64,000 nucleotides of DNA, taken from positions 2,294,001 through 2,358,000 of the forward strand of contig NC_135259.1 of NCBI RefSeq assembly GCF_964204865.1, given 5' to 3'. Positions 24,066 to 38,685 of the stretch are shown piece after piece; position 1 is the stretch's first letter, and each line of letters begins with the position of its first letter. The position numbers were made by a program, and so were the translations under genes. The notes beneath the pieces were generated by a model, which worked only from the letters and a program-made list of their open reading frames with translations, was not told where the DNA came from and did not search any database. The DNA is from Styela clava. Its lineage: Eukaryota; Chordata; Ascidiacea; Stolidobranchia; Styelidae.

Positions 24066-25907
24066 AAACTGATATAGATCGGGTTGCGATTCTAATTGAA
24101 AATCTGTATCTGAGTTTGAATATTTTGTTGAATACTCGGTTGTCCTTACTTCTATTAAATGCTGACGGAACGAATTATAACTTGCAGATCTTGCTAATAT
24201 TGAAAATAATCTATCGGTGAGATAATGCTGTAATATTTCTATATTTTCATGTCTTGAAAGAATAAAATTGTACGCATTTTTCAAAAGTGCATGCGTTGAT
24301 AAATAAAATAAGAATGAGTTTCTGAAGGAAAATTTCCTACTTTGAGACTACAACTTCGTGGATTGGTCAAATTGGTCAAAAAGTTTTAAAAGATAACTCA
24401 GATTGTGTGAAAAAACTTTTCCTTGTTCTATATCACTGAATAAATCGAGATATTTATGAATGAGTGAAATGTAGTCCAACTAGGTGTGTCATTGTAATTA
24501 GATTCTAGCCTAGCTTGGAATTCGAAAAGTCATTGAAAACGACGGGAGATATTCTATCTAACTGAGTTTTCTACCAACAACAATTGTGAATATATTTTTT
24601 TTTTCAAAGTAATTGTTACGACAATCACGGGAAAGCTGTTTTCAAATCAAAACTAGGTCTTTTTATCAGCCTATCGTGAACGAGCTGTTTTTGCTTTACT
24701 TTGATTTTCCTATGCTACAAGGGTTCAGATGGAATATCTGGAATACGTGAAACCTAATTGCACGTGTTTAGTTCTTGTTTCAAATAAAAGTTATCAATTT
24801 ACCTCGTGACCTGAAATAAATTTCCGGGTGGTTGTGCTCAGTGTATTTCCTGTTGTGGCTTTGTGTGGTTTCGTAAGATCACAGCCAAGTGGAATACCAA
24901 TTGGGTCAAATTCTGCACTACAATCTTAACTATAGCCGTACAAGCGTCATCAAAACAATATGTATCAAAGACTCTATTCGTTACTCGATTTAAAATGAAT
25001 TTACGCCCACGTTTGGATATCGTATATTTTGTAATTTACCATTGCTTCATGTCGTTACATTTCATTTCAATGTATAGTTATAAAAAATGCAGGAGCTTTT
25101 TTTAAGGAATACGGCGTTTCAATATTTGGTTGGATGCAAGATTTACACAGATCCCTTTTTTCATTACTTATCGATCTTGATCGGTAAGTATGTTGATACT
25201 TGAGGTATTTGTCTGTTTGTTTGTTTGTCTGTCTGTTAGATACACGCGATATCTCACGAAAGCGAGGTTGGATCTGCTTAAAATTTTGCATGTGCATTCA
25301 TCATATCTCGGACCAGGAGCATATTGATTTTGAATGAACTATATAATTAGCGAGTTATTAATTAATTAGTAATGGGACACGCGGTGTCGCTATTGAGTCA
25401 GAGCGGAGGAAACATGCCGCTAGATCGATAAGTCGGCGGTCTCTATATCTCGTTTAATGATTTTTGATAAATTTCTGAAGTCTGTATCAATAAAGTAAAT
25501 AATCATTATCGTTTTTTGTCTACGTTCTACGTTTTTTGAAGTGGAAAGTCAAATGCGACAAGAATCACGCCCTTCATACACGAATAACAGACTTGGATTA
25601 TTTTTAGGTCTGTTGATTCTTTTCCCTCAGCAAGAGTAAGTACCATTGTGTCTGTTGAAACAAACTGATTCTTGATCCAATCGCATATTGGATTTCAGTA
25701 GTTTTTCACATTTTAGTTCTGTGATTGTATTACCAAAATCCATCTTAAACTGAATACAGAACAGCAATAAACTGGTATAATGTCAGGGATAAAAGTTTTC
25801 AAACGATCAGCATTAGAACTTTACATTTTGGTATCAAACTATTGCAAACTGTGAATACCTGTCTAACTCAAACTAAGCCAAACACTGGCGATAGGGCAGG
25901 TATTATT

Positions 25908-26111
25908 GGTTCCCTTACATTTGAACCCACGTACATTTGAACCCATGACAATTGCACCTGTATGCTATTGCACCTATGGATTTTTTTTTTGTTTCACGGA
26001 TAGTTAAACTCATACTAACCCTAACCCATGGGTTTTAGCATACGCATATAGATTGAACCCGTGGATATACACATGGGTTCAAATGTACGTGGGTTCAAAT
26101 GTACAGTCACC
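25908..26111. mobile_element. Miniature inverted-repeat element, unit 3 copy
   Basis: Array copy with the same GGTATTATT flanks as in unit 1, duplicated with the unit. Confidence 0.8.
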
Positions 26112-26773
26112 GGTATTATTACATATGACTGCTTTCAGCTCAATGGTCAAAATTATTAAACGAATGCAAAGTGGGCAAACATGATAAATGAAACAACAGA
26201 CAGTACGACAGTAATTTGATTCCACCATGGTATCGCTTGTTTTGATGAAACATTTACAATTTGTGGTGTACGAGATGTGTCACAGGTTTGTATTTAAAAG
26301 ATCAACGTCATCATGTATTGTGGTACCATTTATGTGATTGAAGCTTTCAATTTCGATATTTTTCCCAGTCTGTTTATTAATCGAGATGTATGTTTGCCTT
26401 GTTGTCATAGCGTTCAATGACATTCAAATCAAAATACGGTCACTGGATGAATTTTCATGTAATGACATCATTCAGATATCTATAATTTTTACTATCCGGA
26501 TAACGGATATATCCGTATATTTCGAATTTTAACCATCCGATTAACCGGAAAGATATTGTTGAGTTTTAGAAAATCCATTTCCTCAAGTTTTTTTTGATGA
26601 ATTGATCAAAAATTACGAAACATTTTTTGCGAATATATAAACATGCACTCTAAAGGCGTTCCACTGCAAAAACTATAAGCTACACCCGACCAAAATGCAA
26701 CAGAATCAGCAATTCGTGGATCGCACCTCCCACAGTGTAGGCCAATACTTGATGCGTGAAAGCACAATGCACC

Positions 26774-26973
26774 NNNNNNNNNNNNNNNNNNNNNNNNNNN
26801 NNNNNNNNNNNNNNNNNNNNNNNNNNNNNNNNNNNNNNNNNNNNNNNNNNNNNNNNNNNNNNNNNNNNNNNNNNNNNNNNNNNNNNNNNNNNNNNNNNNN
26901 NNNNNNNNNNNNNNNNNNNNNNNNNNNNNNNNNNNNNNNNNNNNNNNNNNNNNNNNNNNNNNNNNNNNNNNNN
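26774..26973. other. Assembly gap (200 N)
   Basis: The run of Ns replaces about 2.85 kb of unit 3 (unit-1 positions 7947-10791), including the promoter and exons 1-2 of B copy 3. A round 200-N run is normally a gap of unknown size, so further units could be hidden here. Confidence 0.95.
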
Positions 26974-27001
26974 GTCATGGTGTTTTGATTATTTTTATCA
27001 G

Positions 27002-29271
27002 TATGGAAAGGCGAGGATTATGCTTCTACTAAACCTTCGGAAGAGTTTATAAAGATTTTTGAAATAAACTTTGGTGAAGCCTATCGATATGGTACGATAA
27101 TGTTTATTTTGTTGGTGTCCCACTATTTTTACCCTTTTCTGTTTATTTATACGGTGATAGAAGAAAAACGACAAAAAATTCACTACAGATACGTAATTTT
27201 AAATAAACCAGTCCTGGACAATGAGGCATTCTACCTGATATATTTTTACACCAATTGTGTGTCCGTAGCGTAATGCTATGCGAAGTATAAATAAAGCTAT
27301 TACGTTAAGAATATTGTCCTGGTCTCTGTGCATTCAAGTGACAATGAGCATCTGCCCATCTATTACAGTTTATTGCTGATAGATATAAAATCGACTCTTG
27401 TTAGGACGAACCTTGGGTAAAATTAACAATTTATTTTGAGAAGAAGAAATATATGATTTTAAATAACTGTATACTAAGAATTTTACGAACGGAATGTGGG
27501 TCGTTAAAAATCACTGTACTTGAAACGGGATTGAGTCACTGCTTATATAAAAGCATTTAAGTTCAACGGGAAAAAATGATAAATGTTTTTCCTCGGCTAT
27601 GGGTTTTATATTAGCAAACAATTGACCACAAATTTGCAATATAGTTCTTAGATATATCTTATCTATACGCATGTCGAAACTAGAGAGTTGCAAACGTCTG
27701 TAATCAATACGTAGATTAATCATGACTAACCCAGAGAATATGCCATAATTTTGTATATTTAGTATTATTAGGGAAATATACATTTAACACCTTAATACAT
27801 TTAATACAGGCGGCCCTGGACCCACCATAGCTACGTATGACGTCATGGAAATTGTGACTTTACCCACCATTAAACAATTTCTCGTGACTGCTTGCTCTTT
27901 ACGGAAAAGAATTCTTAATGCAACCGCACATGGTACGTTCATAGCTGCGATCAATTTTTTACTGTCATCGCAGGGCAATGTTAACATTATAACAAAAATT
28001 TGGAATACGAATATTTTGCATCAAAGATGATAGTTAAAATTTTCAGTTTTAATCGAAGGGAGTGAAATGAATCTGATAAAACTGTAATCATTTTCCTAAT
28101 TTCTTAATAATTCAAACTTTCAGTATAAGATCATTATTTATTCCATCTTTAGACATTATGGAGAGTTATTTGACAATAAAAGAAATCAGGAAAGTCGTAT
28201 ATGGAGGTGGTTGGGGACCGAACACACATGGCTTGTTAGGTAATAGCAAGAAACCAGCGGAATATTGTGAGTGTAGAATTTTCAATTACCATAACACGAA
28301 ATTTATGTAATTTAACTAAAATAGGTCATAATTGGGAGCCTATTTTTGTTTTTTGTTATATGCCGACTATTCTTGTATGATTATTGGGTATTCGGGCACT
28401 TTTCCGTAATGCAAAAAATGCTGCTATCACAAAAACAGAAAATGCGCTTTTTCATTCTTGAATCCCAAATTATTCATTTGTCAGTGCAAGGCCGACTATT
28501 GGCTTAATTGTCCAGTTGTGGATGGATAAATTCAGAAAATAAAGCCTGCTATTTAAGTTTTAAACTTTGGCATAGTTGAAAACAGCTTCCCAACAAGTTT
28601 GAAGGGTATCACATCAAGACAATTGTTTTTGTTTCACAGCAACCGCAATGCTTGAAAATTGAAAATTTAAATAATGACTCATTTGCTGCCCATATATGTA
28701 CATTCCTATGCATTCATATGATATTATTCTCCTTTGAAAATATGATAAATTTCTTTTGGAAACAGTGTGGTATATGAGACAGCCAACAACAAACGATCTA
28801 ATGCATATGCTACGCACGTTTTTCTGCATCTACCGCACTTGCAACGTTGGAATATGTAAAATTGGATCTGTGGAATTTTCGGAAGCACATTATAAAACAG
28901 CAAGAATTGAACTTCTGACAGCATGGCGTGATAAGATAAAAGCATTGGATGAAGATATTGCCGACGAAGTCGTTATGGTGAAAATGTTGCAGCAAGCCAT
29001 TGTTCTCGATGAAAAGTCCGAAGCAGACTTGTTGAAGGGAGAACTTCTTTCCTATTGGATCAACGGAATCTTGATGTTAGATGGTATAATCACAATTATG
29101 GTGGGTATAGAACAAAATCCAACGAAAGAAAATTTCATGAAAAGTATTTGGGACTCCACCATATGTGAGTGTTTAGATGGATATGGTGGGAGAATGTGCA
29201 ATGTCTGCCCAACGGAAAATATATTGCCACTTTATATTTTTAACAAATTTCAGCGACACATTCACCTGTGA
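27002..29271 (+). CDS. Gene B copy 3, partial (5' part in assembly gap)
   Basis: Exons 3-6 are visible at 27002-27091, 27810-27932, 28153-28266 and 28766-29271. Exons 1 and 2 fall in the gap. In exon 3 an A deletion and a T insertion a few bases apart change one residue (Asp to Ile) without shifting the final frame. Nearby introns carry several other homopolymer indels, so this is more likely sequencing error beside the gap than true divergence. The last exon has the six-residue extension. Confidence 0.75.
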
Positions 29272-30836
29272 AAACGTTCAACACGGTAATTACGATTAAT
29301 ATTTTTTCAATTAAACTGATGTGAAGTCAATGTGAAACTGGCGCCTTCTGCGAGCCCAGAACTAATTTTGTTCCCATTGCCTTTGAGTCAATTTGAAACA
29401 ATATTACTTGAATGAGTATCAACCCAGTTTCAGTTCAAGTTGGATTATTGTGTGGTCTTTGGTACGCTGAGTCACCTAATTATCATGAATGTTGTACTTT
29501 TGTGGATTTATAATCTTGCTGATTTTCAGTTGATCGATACTTACTGCTTGAGTATCTACCTGCGCCAGGTTTTATACTTGAGGTGTTTTTTACAATGGGA
29601 TGGTTTTTCGCTGGAGGTAAGACTTTCATGTAAAGCACATTAAATTTAGTATAGATTTTAAACCTTCCTCGGATAAATATATTTCAGAACCTGAGCTGGA
29701 GACTGTAAACGAAAGTTTGAAATATATTGTTTCACCGGCGATAGACGGTTTTAAATCCAGACTTTGTTCGCTGCGAAATAGACTTAAAAATGCAACGGCT
29801 CATGGTAAGTAGCAAGCTTAACTATCTAATTCTAGCATACCATCTTTGAAATGTTTGTAGACATTCTTCCTTCATCCTAAATCAACTGCGACAATAAAAA
29901 TGGCTGGTGTTGTAATTAGCAAAACACCCCCACACACCCGCATGCGTGAGCGTATTCACTTTAGATTGGCAAGCTGCATATTCTCAACACTCGAAGAAAT
30001 TTAATTTATAAACCATTTCTTATTTTGTTCGTTACGCTAGATATTTTAGAAGCGTATAAGAGTCAAGAAAATCTAGAATCTCTAATACTAAATGGATGGA
30101 AGGAGAACGATTATGACAGAATGAAACAATTACACTATAACCAATGAGATTGTAAGTCAATAATAAGTGACTTTAATGCTGTATAAAGCAAATATTAGTT
30201 TGAAAAATTTACTCGATCTCACAAATATTACCCAATTTGGTCACTCTCACAACTCACATGATACCTCTTGCAGAAATGCTATTTTAATAACCCGATGAAA
30301 GTTAACTATAAACCAGAATAAAATTTTTGTTCAGATATTTTAATTTTTCTCGAATTTTTACGATTCTGTAACGTTTCCCTTTTACAGTATGGTTTTTGAG
30401 ATATCCAAATGTGTTTGATCTTCTTGAAAGTGTTCGAAGGTTTTTCTGCACTTATCGTAGATGCAATGTGGGAGAGTGTGCAATTCCACCAATCCGTTTC
30501 ACGTCAGTTGAGCAAGAAAATGCGATGTTAGAACTTTTCCATTTATGGGAATGGCACTTTGAAGATAAAGAATTGGATCTTAGCGAAGTATTTGTTCATA
30601 TGGTTGGTGAACCCCTTCTGAAAAAAGAGGGCATATCGGGAATAGATTTGACTAATTCGAAACTTTCTACGTATTTTGCTAATGTCCTTATTGCCATAGA
30701 CACGTTGTTAGGCTTGTTCACCAACTTAGAAGATAATTTAAACAGAGAAACGTATCTTTTTACACAATGGCATCTGACTCTTTGCAATTGCTGGGGAGGA
30801 TATTCTGGAAGATCTTGCAACACTTGCCCTGCTTGA
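29251..30836 (+). pseudogene. Gene A copy 4, 5'-truncated with nonsense codon
   Basis: Remnant exon 2 at 29251-29285 and exons 29530-29616, 29688-29804, 30041-30151 and 30388-30836. TGA replaces GGA at 30145-30147 in exon 5. It lacks promoter and signal-peptide exon. Confidence 0.85.
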
Positions 30837-32678
30837 AAACTGATATAGATCGGGTTGCGATTCTAATTGAAAATCTGTATCTGAGTTTGAATATTTTGTT
30901 GAATACTCGGTTGTCCTTACTTCTATTAAATGCTGACGGAACGAATTATAACTTGCAGATCTTGCTAATATTGAAAATAATCTATCGGTGAGATAATGCT
31001 GTAATATTTCTATATTTTCATGTCTTGAAAGAATAAAATTGTACGCATTTTTCAAAAGTGCATGCGTTGATAAATAAAATAAGAATGAGTTTCTGAAGGA
31101 AAATTTCCTACTTTGAGACTACAACTTCGTGGATTGGTCAAATTGGTCAAAAAGTTTTAAAAGATAACTCAGATTGTGTGAAAAAACTTTTCCTTGTTCT
31201 ATATCACTGAATAAATCGAGATATTTATGAATGAGTGAAATGTAGTCCAACTAGGTGTGTCATTGTAATTAGATTCTAGCCTAGCTTGGAATTCGAAAAG
31301 TCATTGAAAACGACGGGAGATATTCTATCTAACTGAGTTTTCTACCAACAACAATTGTGAATATATTTTTTTTTTCAAAGTAATTGTTACGACAATCACG
31401 GGAAAGCTGTTTTCAAATCAAAACTAGGTCTTTTTATCAGCCTATCGTGAACGAGCTGTTTTTGCTTTACTTTGATTTTCCTATGCTACAAGGGTTCAGA
31501 TGGAATATCTGGAATACGTGAAACCTAATTGCACGTGTTTAGTTCTTGTTTCAAATAAAAGTTATCAATTTACCTCGTGACCTGAAATAAATTTCCGGGT
31601 GGTTGTGCTCAGTGTATTTCCTGTTGTGGCTTTGTGTGGTTTCGTAAGATCACAGCCAAGTGGAATACCAATTGGGTCAAATTCTGCACTACAATCTTAA
31701 CTATAGCCGTACAAGCGTCATCAAAACAATATGTATCAAAGACTCTATTCGTTACTCGATTTAAAATGAATTTACGCCCACGTTTGGATATCGTATATTT
31801 TGTAATTTACCATTGCTTCATGTCGTTACATTTCATTTCAATGTATAGTTATAAAAAATGCAGGAGCTTTTTTTAAGGAATACGGCGTTTCAATATTTGG
31901 TTGGATGCAAGATTTACACAGATCCCTTTTTTCATTACTTATCGATCTTGATCGGTAAGTATGTTGATACTTGAGGTATTTGTCTGTTTGTTTGTTTGTC
32001 TGTCTGTTAGATACACGCGATATCTCACGAAAGCGAGGTTGGATCTGCTTAAAATTTTGCATGTGCATTCATCATATCTCGGACCAGGAGCATATTGATT
32101 TTGAATGAACTATATAATTAGCGAGTTATTAATTAATTAGTAATGGGACACGCGGTGTCGCTATTGAGTCAGAGCGGAGGAAACATGCCGCTAGATCGAT
32201 AAGTCGGCGGTCTCTATATCTCGTTTAATGATTTTTGATAAATTTCTGAAGTCTGTATCAATAAAGTAAATAATCATTATCGTTTTTTGTCTACGTTCTA
32301 CGTTTTTTGAAGTGGAAAGTCAAATGCGACAAGAATCACGCCCTTCATACACGAATAACAGACTTGGATTATTTTTAGGTCTGTTGATTCTTTTCCCTCA
32401 GCAAGAGTAAGTACCATTGTGTCTGTTGAAACAAACTGATTCTTGATCCAATCGCATATTGGATTTCAGTAGTTTTTCACATTTTAGTTCTGTGATTGTA
32501 TTACCAAAATCCATCTTAAACTGAATACAGAACAGCAATAAACTGGTATAATGTCAGGGATAAAAGTTTTCAAACGATCAGCATTAGAACTTTACATTTT
32601 GGTATCAAACTATTGCAAACTGTGAATACCTGTCTAACTCAAACTAAGCCAAACACTGGCGATAGGGCAGGTATTATT

Positions 32679-32882
32679 GGTTCCCTTACATTTGAACCCA
32701 CGTACATTTGAACCCATGACAATTGCACCTGTATGCTATTGCACCTATGGATTTTTTTTTTGTTTCACGGATAGTTAAACTCATACTAACCCTAACCCAT
32801 GGGTTTTAGCATACGCATATAGATTGAACCCGTGGATATACACATGGGTTCAAATGTACGTGGGTTCAAATGTACAGTCACC
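32679..32882. mobile_element. Miniature inverted-repeat element, unit 4 copy
   Basis: Array copy with the same GGTATTATT flanks as in unit 1, duplicated with the unit. Confidence 0.8.
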
Positions 32883-35673
32883 GGTATTATTACATATGAC
32901 TGCTTTCAGCTCAATGGTCAAAATTATTAAACGAATGCAAAGTGGGCAAACATGATAAATGAAACAACAGACAGTACGACAGTAATTTGATTCCACCATG
33001 GTATCGCTTGTTTTGATGAAACATTTACAATTTGTGGTGTACGAGATGTGTCACAGGTTTGTATTTAAAAGATCAACGTCATCATGTATTGTGGTACCAT
33101 TTATGTGATTGAAGCTTTCAATTTCGATATTTTTCCCAGTCTGTTTATTAATCGAGATGTATGTTTGCCTTGTTGTCATAGCGTTCAATGACATTCAAAT
33201 CAAAATACGGTCACTGGATGAATTTTCATGTAATGACATCATTCAGATATCTATAATTTTTACTATCCGGATAACGGATATATCCGTATATTTCGAATTT
33301 TAACCATCCGATTAACCGGAAAGATATTGTTGAGTTTTAGAAAATCCATTTCCTCAAGTTTTTTTTGATGAATTGATCAAAAATTACGAAACATTTTTTG
33401 CGAATATATAAACATGCACTCTAAAGGCGTTCCACTGCAAAAACTATAAGCTACACCCGACCAAAATGCAACAGAATCAGCAATTCGTGGATCGCACCTC
33501 CCACAGTGTAGGCCAATACTTGATGCGTGAAAGCACAATGCACCAGATAAGAGATGCACCACCCTGCGTGTCGTCGATCGTGCAGTATTAGCGTTGTATC
33601 CAGTACCAAATCAAAACACGCTTTCAATTGCCCCACAATATGCCCGAATCACAATGGCACAAACCACGACAGTAGAATATAGTTATCACCAAAACCGCCA
33701 CCTCCATCTGCCCCGTCGTTATACCCACCCATTTAAAGCTTTTCAACTGTATTCGTTTATAGCCTTGCTTATATTTTCAACCTAACTTAAAAGAATGGGC
33801 TCTTCTATTTTAAAAGAATGGGCTCTTCTATTACATATTAATCACATTTGTGTTACATATTTTGTGATGTGAGAGTGAAGTTCACGATGGCTGAAATATA
33901 GACAGAGAAGTGTGAATAAAAATTGTTATCACGTGATATGGGGTATGTCCGCCGTAATTTAACAAAAAATATCAAAATTACTAATGAGCATATACACCAT
34001 TCATGCAACTTTATTATTCGGTTAATCGTCACAATTATATTCGATATCAGAGAGCAAAATATCTCTCGGTTTACCGGTTATTCGTTAATCCAACCCCAGC
34101 CTCCTATTATGTATATGTGAACAATGTCTTTTATTGTTATGCATAAATCCATGACTGAACTTTTCTTCCTCCACCGGCACTTGAAACTTTCCATTATGTA
34201 TTGCTTCACCTCAAATTGTTCTTTGACCAAAAAATAAATGTGATGGCTTATTTGGGGAATCAAATGTGACTACAACTATTTTGTTGATATTGTTTTTCCA
34301 TTTTCTGAGTTTCTCATTATTCTCGATTCATTTTTAGTAGTGATATCTGAATATATATTGCGCACTGTTTCAATAGACTTTTGACTCTATTTCCTGTATT
34401 CAACAGGGGTATTCAAAGTTTCTTTTAATATCCTCTATTCTTTTTAGAGTATTTAACATGTTTCAACATTTTATTTTTAGATGATGGCAACTTTCCAACA
34501 TTTTCAGCATTTTGAACTATTTGAGATATTTCTTTACTGATATTTATACTTTTTAGACTAGTTAGCTAGTTGTCTTTGTTTTTACTACTTACAATAATTA
34601 TATTTTGTTCTTTAATTTCTTCAAATTGTGTCATTAACTCTGTTGTTTCATTATTTGATGACAGCTCTTTATATCTAAATCTATTCCTATGCGATGTAAT
34701 TATCCAGTTCATTTCTTTGTCCATTTTTAGTTTAATATGTTATACATTTTAAGTTAAGTTATCAATAACTTAGGATACTACGTTCGAAATGACATGAGTT
34801 TAATGGCGCTACATAAGAGAATTGTTTTCGTGTGTATGTAGGCCCAAAGCGCATGGAAATATATTAACTCCAAGATCACAATTTTTAAGATGACGACTGT
34901 CGAAAATAATATAACACTGAACTGTAATATTGTTTCAAGCCAGTAAGCGGCACACCATCTTACTACAAGCGACGCACTAATGTTTGGAACCTCTGGTTTA
35001 GGCAATTAAGGCAAGGCATGCAGGCACGTTTCAGACATGCAGGCGTGTAGGGAGGTGAGAAAATTAAATGTCAGAGCTCTCGCATCTTGTAATTTATATA
35101 TGAGAAGACTGCGTAGAAAAACTCAAGTAATCAATTCGGTAACATTTGAAATTGATAACATTTACCATTTAAACCATTAATTTTAAACCCCTTTTCGAAC
35201 TCTTCATCATCAAACTTCACACATCTTCTGCGTAGAATATGCTTTATTCGTTTACCATTCCAGCATAACTGCAGAGAGTGAAAACTAAGTGCACATGATT
35301 TGACTGATATTATTCGCCTTGGTATGGCTGGTAGTGTTGCCTGAACTGAGTTGCAACTATTTAAAAATTGATACAAAATTAATCGTCCTCTATTTAATAG
35401 TGGGTGTACTTTGGTCAAACTCCTCTTGAAAAAGTAACAATTTTCTGTTAAACATGCGGTGCTTGTTAAAATCTGTCAGTTACAAACGCGGGGAAAAGAT
35501 GTTAGTCATTTTGTTTTGACGTGAATTCATTCTGTTCATGATTGCGTATTCAGGAAAGACGAGACGGAAAAACGTTGATAACAATTGTGCCCTTCCTTTT
35601 GAATGATTTGATTTAAGTTATAAAAAATCACAGCAGCAATAAAGCAGTCTGGGCAAACACTGTAACAAAGAAA

Positions 35674-38600
35674 ATGTCGCGTGCGAGACTTTTTTTGTTC
35701 AATTTACTCATCCTCTTTTTGATAGCAAAAAGTATAGCAAACGTTGAAGGTAAGTAGTGAATTGATCAGCATTAGATTATTTGAATTCATTACAAATTTG
35801 TCGTATTTGCAAGGTTGGTTCAAGTTGGGCAATCGTACGTGTAGTATACATGATGAATGAATGAGGAATGGTACCTGAATTGGCCGAAGAGATGAAACAC
35901 AAAGTTTAATTTTTAAATGAATTCTACATTCTGAAATGCAATGGATTGTCTAATTTCGCATAATTTATATGCTACGTATGCGAATATTTTCATAGCTTTC
36001 TAGCAATATATTACCTAATTATTATTATCATTTTATCGCAATAAAAAAGCTATTCAGCACGGCCAATCCACATGCACAAACGTTTTTTTTTTATAGAAAG
36101 GCAAGAATATCAAGCGGAATTTGATAGGACCTTTACGTGTGACGACGTTGTTCGCAGTAAGCCATCTCTATATTACTCAAGTTATTCATATAATATATAT
36201 TTTCTTCATACAACCAATAAAATACACACAGCGATGCATGGTTTATTTCCAGATCGCATATTGTCAAGGAAAACGCGTCTACAGTCAATTTACTGACATA
36301 CTGTATTTATTGACGATAGATAAAAAATAAAACTCCCATGAAATTTAAATCAAGTAGGCCTAGTTTTGTTTCATATTCCTAATTTCCATGTCATGGTGTT
36401 TTGATTATTTTTATCAGTATGGAAAGGCGAGGATTATGCTTCTACTAAACCTTCGGAAGAGTTTATAAAAGATTTTGAAATAAACTTTGGTGAAGCCTAT
36501 CGATATGGTACGATAATGTTTATTTTTGTTGTGTCCCACTATTTTTACCCTTTTCTGTTTATTTATACGGTGATAGAAGAAAAACGACAAAAAATTCACT
36601 ACAGATACGTAATTTTAAATAAACCAGTCCTGGACAATGAGGCATTCTACCTGATATATTTTTACACCAATTGTGTGTCCGTAGCGTAATGCTATGCGAA
36701 GTATAAATAAAGCTATACGTTAAGAATATTGTCCTGGTCTCTGTGCATTCAAGTGACAATGAGCATCTGCCCATCTATTACAGTTTATTGCTGATAGATA
36801 TAAAATCGACTCTTGTTAGGACGAACCTTGGGTAAAATTAACAATTTATTTTGAGAAGAAGAAATATATGATTTAAATAACTGTATACTAAGAATTTTAC
36901 GAACGGAATGTGGGTCGTTAAAAATCACTGTACTTGAAACGGGATTGAGTCACTGCTTATATAAAAGCATTTAAGTTCAACGGGAAAAATGATAAATGTT
37001 TTTCCTCGGCTATGGGGTTTTATATTAGCAAACAATTGACCACAAATTTGCAATATAGTTCTTAGATATATCTTATCTATACGCATGTCGAAACTAGAGA
37101 GTTTGCAAACGTCTGTAATCAATACGTAGATTAATCATGACTAACCCAGAGAATATGCCATAATTTTGTATATTTAGTATTATTAGGGAAATATACATTT
37201 AACACCTTAATACATTTAATACAGGCGGCCCTGGACCCACCATAGCTACGTATGACGTCATGGAAATTGTGACTTTACCCACCATTAAACAATTTCTCGT
37301 GACTGCTTGCTCTTTACGGAAAAGAATTCTTAATGCAACCGCACATGGTACGTTCATAGCTGCGATCAATTTTTTACTGTCATCGCAGGGCAATGTTAAC
37401 ATTATAACAAAAATTTGGAATACGAATATTTTGCATCAAAGATGATAGTTAAAATTTTCAGTTTTAATCGAAGGGAGTGAAATGAATCTGATAAAACTGT
37501 AATCATTTTCCTAATTTCTTAATAATTCAAACTTTCAGTATAAGATCATTATTTATTCCATCTTTAGACATTATGGAGAGTTATTTGACAATAAAAGAAA
37601 TCAGGAAAGTCGTATATGGAGGTGGTTGGGGACCGAACACACATGGCTTGTTAGGTAATAGCAAGAAACCAGCGGAATATTGTGAGTGTAGAATTTTCAA
37701 TTACCATAACACGAAATTTATGTAATTTAACTAAAATAGGTCATAATTGGGAGCCTATTTTTGTTTTTTGTTATATGCCGACTATTCTTGTATGATTATT
37801 GGGTATTCGGGCACTTTTCCGTAATGCAAAAATGCTGCTATCACAAAAACAGAAAATGCGCTTTTTCATTCTTGAATCCCAAATTATTCATTTGTCAGTG
37901 CAAGGCCGACTATTGGCTTAATTGTCCAGTTGTGGATGGATAAATTCAGAAAATAAAGCCTGCTATTTAAGTTTTAAACTTTGGCATAGTTGAAAACAGC
38001 TTCCCAACAAGTTTGAAGGGTATCACATCAAGACAATTGTTTTTGTTTCACAGCAACCGCAATGCTTGAAAATTGAAAATTTAAATAATGACTCATTTGC
38101 TGCCCATATATGTACATTCCTATGCATTCATATGATATTATTCTCCTTTGAAAATATGATAAATTTCTTTTGGAAACAGTGTGGTATATGAGACAGCCAA
38201 CAACAAACGATCTAATGCATATGCTACGCACGTTTTTCTGCATCTACCGCACTTGCAACGTTGGAATATGTAAAATTGGATCTGTGGAATTTTCGGAAGC
38301 ACATTATAAAACAGCAAGAATTGAACTTCTGACAGCATGGCGTGATAAGATAAAAGCATTGGATGAAGATATTGCCGACGAAGTCGTTATGGTGAAAATG
38401 TTGCAGCAAGCCATTGTTCTCGATGAAAAGTCCGAAGCAGACTTGTTGAAGGGAGAACTTCTTTCCTATTGGATCAACGGAATCTTGATGTTAGATGGTA
38501 TAATCACAATTATGGTGGGTATAGAACAAAATCCAACGAAAGAAAATTTCATGAAAAGTATTTGGGACTCCACCATATGTGAGTGTTTAGATGGATATGG

Positions 38601-38685
38601 TGGGAGAATGTGCAATGTCTGCCCAACGGAAAATATATTGCCACTTTATATTTTTAACAAATTTCAGCGACACATTCACCTGTGA
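35674..38685 (+). CDS. Gene B copy 4, complete, extended C-terminus
   Basis: Exons 35674-35749, 36097-36156, 36418-36507, 37225-37347, 37568-37681 and 38180-38685. The predicted product is 322 residues, with no difference from copy 1 that I could see. TATA box at 35619. Confidence 0.77.

Larger units (their letters stand above)
22480..29250 (+). repeat. Tandem array unit 3 (6,771 bp, interrupted by assembly gap)
   Basis: The same unit, but about 2.85 kb corresponding to unit-1 positions 7947-10791 is replaced by 200 Ns. The segment after the gap carries several one-base homopolymer indels not seen in the other units. Confidence 0.95.
29251..38664 (+). repeat. Tandem array unit 4 (9,414 bp)
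   Basis: Full-length unit, one base longer than unit 1 because of a poly-T run near 31370. It carries the unit 3-5 variants in A exon 4 (GAG for GTG) and exon 5 (TGA for GGA). Confidence 0.95.

Noticed and set aside
26695-27052. Open frames spanning the run of Ns
   Set aside because: They are open only because N cannot encode a stop, and the sequence under the gap is unknown.
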